Source: a virus
Strand: one strand, 5' to 3'
Virus record (IMG/VR): IMGVR_UViG_3300036860_000042
Coordinates: 1 to 24,622 of that record
Length of the DNA stretch: 24,622 bases
Within the stretch, counting starts at the first letter, position 1; each line of letters begins with the position of its first letter. Positions 15,114 through 21,781 of this stretch are shown one piece after another. The notes beneath the pieces were generated by a model. It searched no databases. It was not told the origin of the DNA and saw only the letters and a program-made list of their open reading frames with translations. The translations under genes and the position numbers were made by a program.

Positions 15114-16424
15114 TTACTCAACGTGGATGTTAGACACGTTAACGTCGATACCATCCCACCTAACGCACTTATTCGGCGCGTCAAGGAAGAAGTTATCGTA
15201 GATATAGAACAGTCCAGTAGCAGTATGCGTACCCGCCGCTGGGAGAAGCACTGATCCGCCCCAATCCTCGAACTTACCCGGCACGACAGTGTAGCGCACG
15301 AGAGTAGAGTCATCGAGCCCAATCATAATCCCGTACGGGAAGTTATAATCGACCAGAATCTCAATCCCCGACCACGTAACCGTCTTACCAAGCTGGCCCG
15401 CACGAGTACCGGCGTCTGGGTTCCAGTTGCCGTTCCCGCCAGACACTCCAAGGTCATACCGCCTGTCGCCTTCAGCAATCAGGAGATACGCCCGTCTAAC
15501 CGCCTGCTCGCACACGAACTTACTGAGCCGCCCACGACCGCGCGAGTACGCCACGTCGATACCCTGTTGAAGGATATCGCTCGACAGCGGCCCGACAGCC
15601 GGGAACACGAATGACTTGATAACGTCCCAAGTCGCCCGCGAGATACCGAAATAGTCCATGACGTAAGTCCCGTCATCAACCATCCCAAGCAGTCCCATCG
15701 GAGGCTGGAAGTACGAAGTATCCGCAATGTCCGTAATCGTTGTAGAACCCGCGCGCACCAGGATATCGTTATCCTCAAGGTCGGCAGTGTTCGTAGCAAC
15801 GGTGATGTTAGCGAAGTTACCGGCTGGCGCAATGCCCGTCACGGTAAGCGGCGTACCCGTAAGGATGGCACCGTTACGAATGGCGGCAATGATCTGCCCA
15901 ACCTGAAAGAACCGGCTACCGTTAGTCACGCCCGTAGGAAGCGCAACCCCGCCCGGCGAGTCAACACCAACAGTCGTCGCAGAAGCCGCTGATCCAGTGG
16001 CTAGCCCGAGAATGTCAGCGCCGTAGTGGCACATGGCCTTGTTACGAATGTCAACAAGGTTCTCAACTAGATGGTCCATAATGTACGAAAGCGTCCGCAC
16101 AAATGAACCCCGGTTAGTCTGGGCCTGGTCGATAGCTTCCTTGGTAATCTGGAAGCGGGCAGCAGACTTGCGGAACGGAATGGTATAGAACGCCGACTGC
16201 TCCGCAGCCGGGGTAGGAAGCTGGCGACCTTCACCGACGAAGCCGACACCAGCATGATCCCTACGAAGGTGGGCAGGAATAATCACGCGCCGCCCGTCCG
16301 CACTCTCGGTATCGCCCTCAGTAAACAAATCGAGGGCGGTAGTCTCAGTGTGGACTAGCTCAGCAACGTAATCCTCGTACTCGTCCTTCAGAAGAGGATT
16401 AATTGCAGCAAGATCCATAGCCAT
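15114..16424 (-). CDS. Major capsid protein (HK97-fold)
   Basis: A 436-residue protein starting MAMDLAAINPLLKDEY. It follows the scaffold gene and has the features expected of an HK97-type capsid protein without a delta domain: a helical N-terminal arm with acidic residues, a long helix IMDHLVENLVDIRNKAMC, a Gly/Thr/Asn-rich A/P-loop region (about residues 150-260), the RGRGRLSKFVCEQAVRRAYLL helix and a C-terminal WDGIDVNVSNIHVE strand. It should be the most abundant virion protein. The GGGAG site lies 11 nt before the first ATG, somewhat far, within a potential hairpin loop. No cleavage site or prohead protease gene is visible in this window. Confidence 0.85.
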   Translation of the reverse strand: MAMDLAAINPLLKDEYEDYVAELVHTETTALDLFTEGDTESADGRRVIIPAHLRRDHAGVGFVGEGRQLPTPAAEQSAFYTIPFRKSAARFQITKEAIDQAQTNRGSFVRTLSYIMDHLVENLVDIRNKAMCHYGADILGLATGSAASATTVGVDSPGGVALPTGVTNGSRFFQVGQIIAAIRNGAILTGTPLTVTGIAPAGNFANITVATNTADLEDNDILVRAGSTTITDIADTSYFQPPMGLLGMVDDGTYVMDYFGISRATWDVIKSFVFPAVGPLSSDILQQGIDVAYSRGRGRLSKFVCEQAVRRAYLLIAEGDRRYDLGVSGGNGNWNPDAGTRAGQLGKTVTWSGIEILVDYNFPYGIMIGLDDSTLVRYTVVPGKFEDWGGSVLLPAAGTHTATGLFYIYDNFFLDAPNKCVRWDGIDVNVSNIHVE

Positions 16425-16478
16425 GGGTAGTAAATCTCCCTTTAGGTTATTTGGCTACCCATAGATAGGCCATATCTA
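16423..16478 (-). promoter_or_regulatory. Paired hairpins in the major capsid mRNA leader
   Basis: ATGGGTAG (16423-16430) and CTACCCAT (16455-16462) form a perfect 8-bp inverted repeat whose 24-nt loop contains the capsid gene's ribosome-binding site and whose inner 3' arm ends in the A and U of the start codon. A second hairpin, TAGATA (16462-16467) with TATCTA (16473-16478) and a 5-nt loop, abuts it. These are readable directly. A role in tuning capsid translation or in RNA processing is inferred. Confidence 0.5.
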
Positions 16479-16498
16479 CAGGACTGCTCAGGTTAATG

Positions 16499-17344
16499 TT
16501 ACTCTTCATCCCTTGAGGCAATCTTATCAAAGAACCTCGCGGATGCAGCCTTGTGAAATTCAGCACGCCCTTTTGGCGTACGAATATCAGGCTTATTTTC
16601 AGTCTTACTATCACTAGTCGCCTGCGGTTGTGCTTTACCGAATGGCGGCGTCTTAGTCACGGCAGAACGTTCTTGCCGCGACTTCTTCTCCCGCAGTCTT
16701 TGCGCAATATGCGGGGAAACGAGTGAGTTAAACACTTCGTCAATAATCTCTACATTACCGTTAACGAATGCTTCCTTAAGCTTAGGATTAGCATTGATGA
16801 CTTCTGTGATGGCACGCTCGAATGGGAATACCATCTTATTCATATCAGCATCAGTTGAAGCTTTGAAGCCCGCCTTACTCGCTAACTCTACCACTCGCTG
16901 ATGCGCCAACTGATTGACGCCGACTAACTGCTGGATCTGCACATTCTCAACTGTACCCGTCAGCCTATCTAGCGCCTGTGGGTCATTCTCTAGCATTTCA
17001 AGCGCTTTTCTGACGCCAGGCGGGCTAATCCGCTTCAAGTCTTCAAAGATAGCCTTATACTGCTTAGGGTCCGTCTGGTCGCCTTCACCGCTAATCGCCT
17101 TAATGATCTTATCAACGATAGCAGCTTGCTTAGTAACTGACTCGGTAGCCTTAATCTGCTCGCCCATCTTGGCGACAGTCTCTTTAAGGCCCGCAATCTC
17201 TGCCGCAGCCGGATCAACAGGCTTCTCGACAGGCTTTGCTGTAAGCGGATTGCCTTGCGGATCAAGCCCATACGGCGCATATGGGTTGTGCTCAGTAACT
17301 ACGGGTTGAACAACTGGTTGCGTTACGACTGTCTCTTCAGGCAT
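16499..17344 (-). CDS. Scaffold protein
   Basis: A 281-residue protein. The frame opens further upstream, but MPEETVVTQP at 17344 has an ideal AAGGAG 6 nt before ATG, so that start is used. It has the expected scaffold layout: a Pro/Val-rich disordered N-terminus (VVQPVVTEHNPYAPYG), a long charged coiled-coil middle (AAAEIAGLKETVAKMGEQIK), further helices, and a basic C-terminal end (RLREKKSRQERSAV ... ASARFFDKIASRDEE) of the kind that contacts capsid protein. It lies directly upstream of the capsid gene, the usual scaffold position. Confidence is from layout and position rather than a named family. Confidence 0.8.
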   Translation of the reverse strand: MPEETVVTQPVVQPVVTEHNPYAPYGLDPQGNPLTAKPVEKPVDPAAAEIAGLKETVAKMGEQIKATESVTKQAAIVDKIIKAISGEGDQTDPKQYKAIFEDLKRISPPGVRKALEMLENDPQALDRLTGTVENVQIQQLVGVNQLAHQRVVELASKAGFKASTDADMNKMVFPFERAITEVINANPKLKEAFVNGNVEIIDEVFNSLVSPHIAQRLREKKSRQERSAVTKTPPFGKAQPQATSDSKTENKPDIRTPKGRAEFHKAASARFFDKIASRDEE

Positions 17345-17365
17345 ACTAATCTCCTTTACGATTTT

Positions 17366-17401
17366 GGCGTAATCGGAGCCTACCTGAGTCTCCAATTCGC
17401 C
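17366..17401 (-). promoter_or_regulatory. Stable hairpin upstream of the scaffold gene
   Basis: In the 89-bp gap before the scaffold gene, GGCG-T-AATCGGAG (17366-17378) pairs with CTCCAATTCGCC (17390-17401). On the transcript this makes 12 base pairs including one G-U wobble, with a single bulged base and an 11-nt loop. No U-run follows on the transcript side. The scaffold AAGGAG lies just downstream. No convincing promoter was found in the same gap, so it could attenuate, protect or process the scaffold-capsid message. Confidence 0.5.
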
Positions 17402-17433
17402 GCTTGGAGTAGCGGGTTATAGTCTAATAATTA

Positions 17434-17595
17434 TTAGTTACTCGCGTGCTTGTACTTAGAGCCTTCGCCCAAATACGACTTCACGGACTTAGGGGAGTCA
17501 GCTTTCTTAAAGTCAGCCGCTGCATCGCGCCCGCGACCTTCCTTAATGTCCTGCTTACCCTTCTTACCAAACCCAAGATCCTTATTCTCAGCCAT
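17434..17595 (-). CDS. Tiny basic protein (53 aa)
   Basis: A 53-residue frame starting MAENKDLGFGKKGKQDIKEG, with GAGG 7 nt before ATG and 1 nt after the preceding stop. It is highly charged, Lys/Asp/Gly-rich, with no hydrophobic core, and ends SYLGEGSKYKHASN before a TAATAA double stop. It is the last of the small-gene cluster between portal and scaffold. A disordered nucleic-acid- or capsid-interacting protein is plausible; function unknown. Confidence 0.7.
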   Translation of the reverse strand: MAENKDLGFGKKGKQDIKEGRGRDAAADFKKADSPKSVKSYLGEGSKYKHASN

Positions 17596-17596
17596 G

Positions 17597-17809
17597 TTAA
17601 AACCTCATTCCCACGGTCATCCCATTACCACGGACGCCGCCTTTGGTTGATCGTTTAGCGTTATCGCCCATTTTATCGACTGCGCCACTGATATCTTGAT
17701 TCTTCGTAGGCTTCTGCGTAACAGTGCCCATGCCCTCTTTGCGGGCTTTATTCTTCTTCTTCTTAGGCGTGAAGGCTTCCTGAGCGTACTGCGTGCCCAT
17801 TGAAGCCAT
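17597..17809 (-). CDS. Small basic protein with KKKK cluster and C-terminal GMTVGM motif
   Basis: A 70-residue protein. The start MASMGTQYAQ at 17809 follows the preceding stop by 2 nt and is preferred to an ATG 18 nt further upstream; the ribosome-binding site is weak. Residues 14-19 include PKKKK, the middle is Lys/Thr/Asn-rich, and the end is VRGNGMTVGMRF. The C-terminal motif matches those of six other proteins here. Its KKKK-then-GMxVGM plan is nearest to the protein at 18005-18202, suggesting related small proteins. Probably disordered; function unknown. Confidence 0.75.
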   Translation of the reverse strand: MASMGTQYAQEAFTPKKKKNKARKEGMGTVTQKPTKNQDISGAVDKMGDNAKRSTKGGVRGNGMTVGMRF

Positions 17810-17811
17810 TA

Positions 17812-18003
17812 TTAGCTCTGACGGCACTGCCAGCGAAGCATCGTGAAGCTGGACGCTGGCGCAGCCGCGACGAGATTATAAATCTTCGCTGCGGTATTGT
17901 CACCGGAAGCAATCGCCTGAAAGTGATAATCCAAACTAGCGATTGGAAATCCACACCGCGCACAAGCGGTACGAGAATCTGACGGAACATACATAAGCGC
18001 CAT
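17812..18003 (-). CDS. Small CxxC protein (63 aa)
   Basis: A 63-residue protein with a good start (AAAGGGA, 7 nt before ATG), 1 nt after the preceding stop. It contains CARC at residues 14-17 and a lone Cys60. The N-terminal TACARCGFPIASLDYHF looks like half of a zinc knuckle, and His27 could complete a site, but a second CxxC is absent. The rest is Ala-rich and weakly helical. A small metal-binding or nucleic-acid-binding protein is possible; no family recognised. Confidence 0.7.
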   Translation of the reverse strand: MALMYVPSDSRTACARCGFPIASLDYHFQAIASGDNTAAKIYNLVAAAPASSFTMLRWQCRQS

Positions 18004-18004
18004 T

Positions 18005-18202
18005 TTAGTATCCCTTTCCAGGATTCATCCCGACAGCCATTCCGCCGCGAGTGCCCCCATTTGATTTCTTCTTCTTCTTTGGATTAGAAGCAAAGTCGCT
18101 AAGTTGAGATTCCGACATGCCCGTCTGCGTCTTCTTGCCTGCCCGCTTACGGCCCAACTCCGCACCCATAAACCGCTGCTGCTTATCGCTGACCGCTGGC
18201 AT
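18005..18202 (-). CDS. DUF3008-like small basic protein with C-terminal GGMAVGM motif
   Basis: A 65-residue protein starting MPAVSDKQQRFMGAELGRKR; GGAAGG lies about 8 nt before the ATG. The opening MPAxSxKQQRFMGA and the later SxSQLSDFAS match my memory of the DUF3008 family of tiny phage and bacterial proteins; its function is unknown. A KKKKK cluster is followed by GGTRGGMAVGMNPGKGY. The family resemblance covers the first 45 residues and the motif tail appears to be an addition. It is part of the portal-scaffold small-gene cluster. Confidence 0.8.
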   Translation of the reverse strand: MPAVSDKQQRFMGAELGRKRAGKKTQTGMSESQLSDFASNPKKKKKSNGGTRGGMAVGMNPGKGY

Positions 18203-18205
18203 GAT

Positions 18206-18286
18206 TTAGCCCTTCCACCACTTACGAAGATACCAACCGGCATAGACAAGCGCGGCGGCGACGAGAAGGCTCATTGCGTGATACAT
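18206..18286 (-). CDS. Tiny single-span membrane protein (26 aa)
   Basis: A 26-residue frame starting MYHAMSLLVA, whose ATG overlaps the preceding stop as TAATG, so its expression is likely by re-initiation. Residues 4-19 are a hydrophobic helix (AMSLLVAAALVYAGWY), followed by a strongly basic LRKWWKG. It exactly fills the gap between two genes, and its end supplies the GGAAGG for the next gene. The GWY at the helix end and the basic tail match the tiny proteins at 4981-5145 and 7694-7831. Function unknown. Confidence 0.65.
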   Translation of the reverse strand: MYHAMSLLVAAALVYAGWYLRKWWKG

Positions 18287-18672
18287 TATGGTGTCTCCTT
18301 CATTGGATTGCGGTACCCCGCATCCTTCTTATTTTCAGGCTTACCTTCAGTCCACCCATTCTGACGATGCGACTTATGAACCTCTTGCTTGCCGTAGCCG
18401 CAATCAAGCGCGCCCAGCTTGGTCAACTTCTCAGCAGCCTGCGCAGCGGATTTAACATATCCCGGCGTCCCGGTCCCCTTGTTATAGCCGGGAACATTCG
18501 CGCCGTGTGTTGGACGGCCCTTATCGTCCCAACGGGCAGACGATTTGGCTTCCCGCGCTGCATCCATTACGTGCTTGCTGGTGCGCTTGCTACCAGACCG
18601 ATTCTCTTCAGTCTTGATTGCAGGCTGACCATGCTTACGCCATGTTGGTGTCTCGTACGTGTCTTTAGCCAT
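18286..18672 (-). CDS. Basic hydrophilic protein, unknown
   Basis: A 128-residue protein. MAKDTYETPT at 18672 is preferred to an ATG 18 nt upstream because it gives a short 8-nt overlap with the phosphatase stop and a GAG about 9 nt upstream. It is rich in Lys, Gly, Asn and Ser with almost no hydrophobic core (EENRSGSKRTSKHVMDAAREAK, GYNKGTGTPGYVKSAAQAAE). It has one helix around residues 70-90 and a single Cys. It is probably disordered or DNA-associated. No family recognised. Confidence 0.7.
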   Translation of the reverse strand: MAKDTYETPTWRKHGQPAIKTEENRSGSKRTSKHVMDAAREAKSSARWDDKGRPTHGANVPGYNKGTGTPGYVKSAAQAAEKLTKLGALDCGYGKQEVHKSHRQNGWTEGKPENKKDAGYRNPMKETP

Positions 18673-19288
18673 TCTTAGGCTCTCCCGCAACCCAGCGGTC
18701 GCGCTTAAAATTGAGTTCTACATATTGTCCGGGTTTGACCGGATCTTCGTCTTTAGCAAGCCATTTAGAAGGCGGCTGCGCGAACACGCCGCTTAGTCCG
18801 CTCTCTATGAATGTCAGAAAGACGCGAATATTGCGACTATGCGTAACTACTACAACAGGTTTATCACTAGTTAGCGCTTTGCTAGTAATCTTATCTATCG
18901 CCCCTTTGAAGCGGTGGACGAAAGAACTGAACGATTCGCCGTCGGGAGCCTTCTTACTAGAATTGACTACTAGCTTAGCAGCGTACTTACGCACGCGATC
19001 ATCAAGCGGAACTCCTGCTAACGCCCCAACGTCCCACGGACGTAACGCACGCATTTTTTCGAGAGGTGCGTTAAGAACTTCTTTAAGCTCGTCAGCAGTA
19101 TCACCAGCACGCTGCAAATCTGAAGTATAGATTTTAGATACGGTACCTAGCTTACTGAGCTTTTGAGCAACCTCTTTAGACTGCTGCTTACCGTGCGCAT
19201 CAAGCGGGACATCTTTCCATCCTCTAATCATTTCAGGAGAGGTATTCAACTTAGTCTCGCCGTGCCGCACGAGGATGATACGCGCCAT
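18665..19288 (-). CDS. Histidine phosphatase (phosphoglycerate mutase-like)
   Basis: A 207-residue protein starting MARIILVRHGETKLN; its ATG overlaps the portal stop as TAATG. The branch-1 histidine phosphatase signature is present: Arg8-His9-Gly10-Glu11 with His9 as the phospho-acceptor, a second Arg60 (SDLQRAGDTA), and His150 in VVVVTHSRNIRVF. The usual catalytic acid would fall around Asp86 (RPWDVGALAG). It is an enzyme gene set between portal and scaffold, an unusual location for a metabolic-type gene. Substrate unknown: a phosphosugar, nucleotide or phosphoprotein are all possible. Whether it is in the virion or acts in the infected cell cannot be told. Confidence 0.88.
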   Translation of the reverse strand: MARIILVRHGETKLNTSPEMIRGWKDVPLDAHGKQQSKEVAQKLSKLGTVSKIYTSDLQRAGDTADELKEVLNAPLEKMRALRPWDVGALAGVPLDDRVRKYAAKLVVNSSKKAPDGESFSSFVHRFKGAIDKITSKALTSDKPVVVVTHSRNIRVFLTFIESGLSGVFAQPPSKWLAKDEDPVKPGQYVELNFKRDRWVAGEPKNG

Positions 19289-21501
19289 TACGCAGTCTGT
19301 GGGCCAGCCGGTTGATTCGGGCCTGATTGAACCGCTCCGCTACTCATACCTGGTGCAGGCGGACTTGGCGCTTGCGGAACCATCATACTCATTTGCTGAT
19401 CCTGCTTATGCTGAAGCATATGCTGGAACATTATATTCTGGATCTGGTCAGGGAGCGCCTTAAACTCTTCAGTCAAACACAGCCTTCTGTGTGTAAGGAA
19501 GTGTAGAGAGTGTTCATCGACTAATGGATGCACCATAATTGGCTGGTCTGCCATAGGAGCCTGCGCCGCTTGCTGGCCTTCAGCGGTCATAATATTGCTA
19601 TTCATGATAGCTTGCGTAGCTTGCTGCGCCCACTGCATAAAGTCAGCATTCTCTTTATACGCGGCTTTGGTATCCTCTTGAACACCGGGCAGTAAGTTGG
19701 ACATTCCAACGTCTTCAAGAATCTTGATCTTCTGCGCCGCGTCAGCTAGGTTGAGAATGCCCGCTTGAGCTAGGTAGAGATAAGTTTGGAGCTTTTGCAT
19801 CTGCGTCTTAGGCCGCGCAGATCCAGCTTCCACCTGGATATCTACCCCATCATCCCAATCCGCCGCCATGAACTCTTGGAATGACCAACCACCGATTGCA
19901 TTCTTGACGGCCTTTACACGTGGAGAGTTAGCATTTTGCCGCCAGACTTCTAAGCTTATTCGGGCCAGATCCTCGTATCCCTCTTCAAGCTGGTCAAATA
20001 CCGTAGCCCAACGCCCGAAACCGCGCTCAGTAAGCTGCTGAACCGTGCTAGCAGGCGTACGAGTGCCAACCTGTCTGCCTCTGACCGCACTAAACGCTCC
20101 CGATAACTCATCAAAGGCGTTCCTTATATCAGCAATATACTTAACGAGTGATTGAGGAGCTTCTGCGCCGGGTACGCGCTGCGGACCAATTCCGCCCGCT
20201 CCAGGTGTATACTCAATCTGTAGCCCAATCTCGCCAGTGATTCTTGTTGGATTGCTATTCGACGGGATCAACCAGACTGGATTCGCCATCCGCGCCATGA
20301 TTAACGTAAACAGCGATTCAGCTTTGTTAAGCTGATACTGCTTAGGCAGCAAGTCGTCTGCTGGGGTGTATCCCCACGCGCGACCGCCAATCTCGCCGAA
20401 CTTGAACATAACCATCGGGTAGAACTTCTTACCGGTAACCTTACGCTGCCAAGGGAAAGGCGCTACTCTTTCAAGCATCTTCCCGGCTGCAGTCATCACC
20501 AGGTACGCGCCATCGGGATATTCCTTATGGTGCTTAATGAATGCGCGGTAGACAGTAATGCGATTCATTCTATCTTGCGCACTCAGAGCGCCAAGCGGGA
20601 GCGCAATCCCTGGACTCGCAAGCGTAGCAGCGTTCTCTTTGAACATCTGTCCAGTCCCAGCGTACTCGTAATCACTCTCTACATCTACCGACCACTGCAT
20701 TGCAACCTGTTCTTTCGTATAGGACTCAACTAACAGAATAAATGGATTCTCTTCCAGTTCGTCAATCGCAGGGTCAAGGTATACTTCAAACGGAGAGTGC
20801 GTATCAAAGCGGATTGATCCTCTAGGGACTGAAACTGCCATAGTTTCGGAATCGACGAGGATCTTATTCCCGCAAGAAGGGCACGCAGGGTTTGTCGGAT
20901 CAATCTGATCGGGCATAAACTCAGTATTACATTGCGTACACTTCTCGTAGGGAATCTCGTCCATCCCCGTCTCAGGACTGGAATCCCATACAACCTCAAC
21001 GAACGCGTTACCTGTAGGAATAAGCCAATCCAGCATTCTACGGCGCGCTTTACGAAAGCCGCCTTCCTCTAGAATGACTTGAAGCTGCTCATCCGCTGTA
21101 CTCGCTGCAGCAATCGCCTTTGGATCGTCTCGCATTGGTGTGCCAAGAAAGCGCGGCTCATGTTGCGCAATGGCTGACTTGACCGTATCAAGCGTAGCGC
21201 GGAATAGGTTAGTAATCGGCGTAGGCACGCTTGGCGAAAGCTTGCGCTGCCGCCAACGTCGCGCATTGGTGTCATAAACAACCCACTGTACTCCTAAAAG
21301 GTAGAGGATGTTTCCCCACCAGTTGCGCTCGACCAACCAACGCCTTTTACTAAGGCGTTCTTTAAGCTCTCGTACTAATGCTTGGTCAAGATTGGTTGCC
21401 GTCCCAGCCTGACCACCACCTTTAGACGCGTTAGACTCTTCGCGTGGAGCAGACGCACCTTTGCTCGCGCGCGTAGAGCTTACGATTTCGCTAGTCGGCA
21501 C
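19288..21501 (-). CDS. Portal protein (P22-type) with zinc-ribbon insertion
   Basis: A 737-residue protein with a GTG start (GTG CCG ACT); no closer ATG exists, because an in-frame stop lies just upstream. It has the size and pattern of P22-like portals, such as NWWGNILYLLGVQWVVYDT (60-78) and TPITNLFRATLDTVKSAIAQHEPRFLG, then a helical wing/stem region and a Pro/Gln/Met-rich C-terminus. Between about residues 186 and 215, four cysteines (188, 191, 207, 210) form CxxC...CxxC, a probable zinc ribbon in the clip/wing part. It lies after TerL and a small coiled-coil gene, the usual packaging order. The portal forms the dodecameric DNA gate. Confidence 0.88.
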   Translation of the reverse strand: MPTSEIVSSTRASKGASAPREESNASKGGGQAGTATNLDQALVRELKERLSKRRWLVERNWWGNILYLLGVQWVVYDTNARRWRQRKLSPSVPTPITNLFRATLDTVKSAIAQHEPRFLGTPMRDDPKAIAAASTADEQLQVILEEGGFRKARRRMLDWLIPTGNAFVEVVWDSSPETGMDEIPYEKCTQCNTEFMPDQIDPTNPACPSCGNKILVDSETMAVSVPRGSIRFDTHSPFEVYLDPAIDELEENPFILLVESYTKEQVAMQWSVDVESDYEYAGTGQMFKENAATLASPGIALPLGALSAQDRMNRITVYRAFIKHHKEYPDGAYLVMTAAGKMLERVAPFPWQRKVTGKKFYPMVMFKFGEIGGRAWGYTPADDLLPKQYQLNKAESLFTLIMARMANPVWLIPSNSNPTRITGEIGLQIEYTPGAGGIGPQRVPGAEAPQSLVKYIADIRNAFDELSGAFSAVRGRQVGTRTPASTVQQLTERGFGRWATVFDQLEEGYEDLARISLEVWRQNANSPRVKAVKNAIGGWSFQEFMAADWDDGVDIQVEAGSARPKTQMQKLQTYLYLAQAGILNLADAAQKIKILEDVGMSNLLPGVQEDTKAAYKENADFMQWAQQATQAIMNSNIMTAEGQQAAQAPMADQPIMVHPLVDEHSLHFLTHRRLCLTEEFKALPDQIQNIMFQHMLQHKQDQQMSMMVPQAPSPPAPGMSSGAVQSGPNQPAGPQTA

Positions 21502-21781
21502 TTGGGGTCAAAGCCTCTTCAATATCTCTCACGTTTGGAATTTCATCCGCTGCGGGTGTCATCCATTCGTCAGGTAGTTTGTCATTTTCAGCATAGGGGT
21601 CACGCTCGAAGTCTACTTGCTGAAGGGGCCTGCCCCCAATCGTGCTTCCCATAGTCATAACAATGCGCTTGAAGTCTGCATAGAGTGTGTCGTATTCAAG
21701 TCGGAGGCGCTCATGCGCACGCCGCTCGGCGGCTAGCTCTGCTTGAAGGACAGCTATCTCACCAGATTTCGTCTTCCACAT
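21491..21781 (-). CDS. Coiled-coil protein between TerL and portal
   Basis: A 96-residue protein that overlaps the TerL 3' end by 23 nt and the portal GTG by 11 nt. The first 45 residues form a charged heptad helix (EIAVLQAELAAERRAHERLR), followed by a Pro/Asp/Glu-rich, probably disordered tail ending EEALTPSAD. No motif recognised. Position and the coiled coil suggest an assembly or packaging accessory protein; weak evidence for function. Confidence 0.75.
   Translation of the reverse strand: MWKTKSGEIAVLQAELAAERRAHERLRLEYDTLYADFKRIVMTMGSTIGGRPLQQVDFERDPYAENDKLPDEWMTPAADEIPNVRDIEEALTPSAD

Noticed and set aside
18274-18678. A 134-residue plus-strand frame opposite the 128-aa basic protein and the phosphatase end
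   Set aside because: Antisense to supported genes, without a ribosome-binding site or neighbours on that strand.
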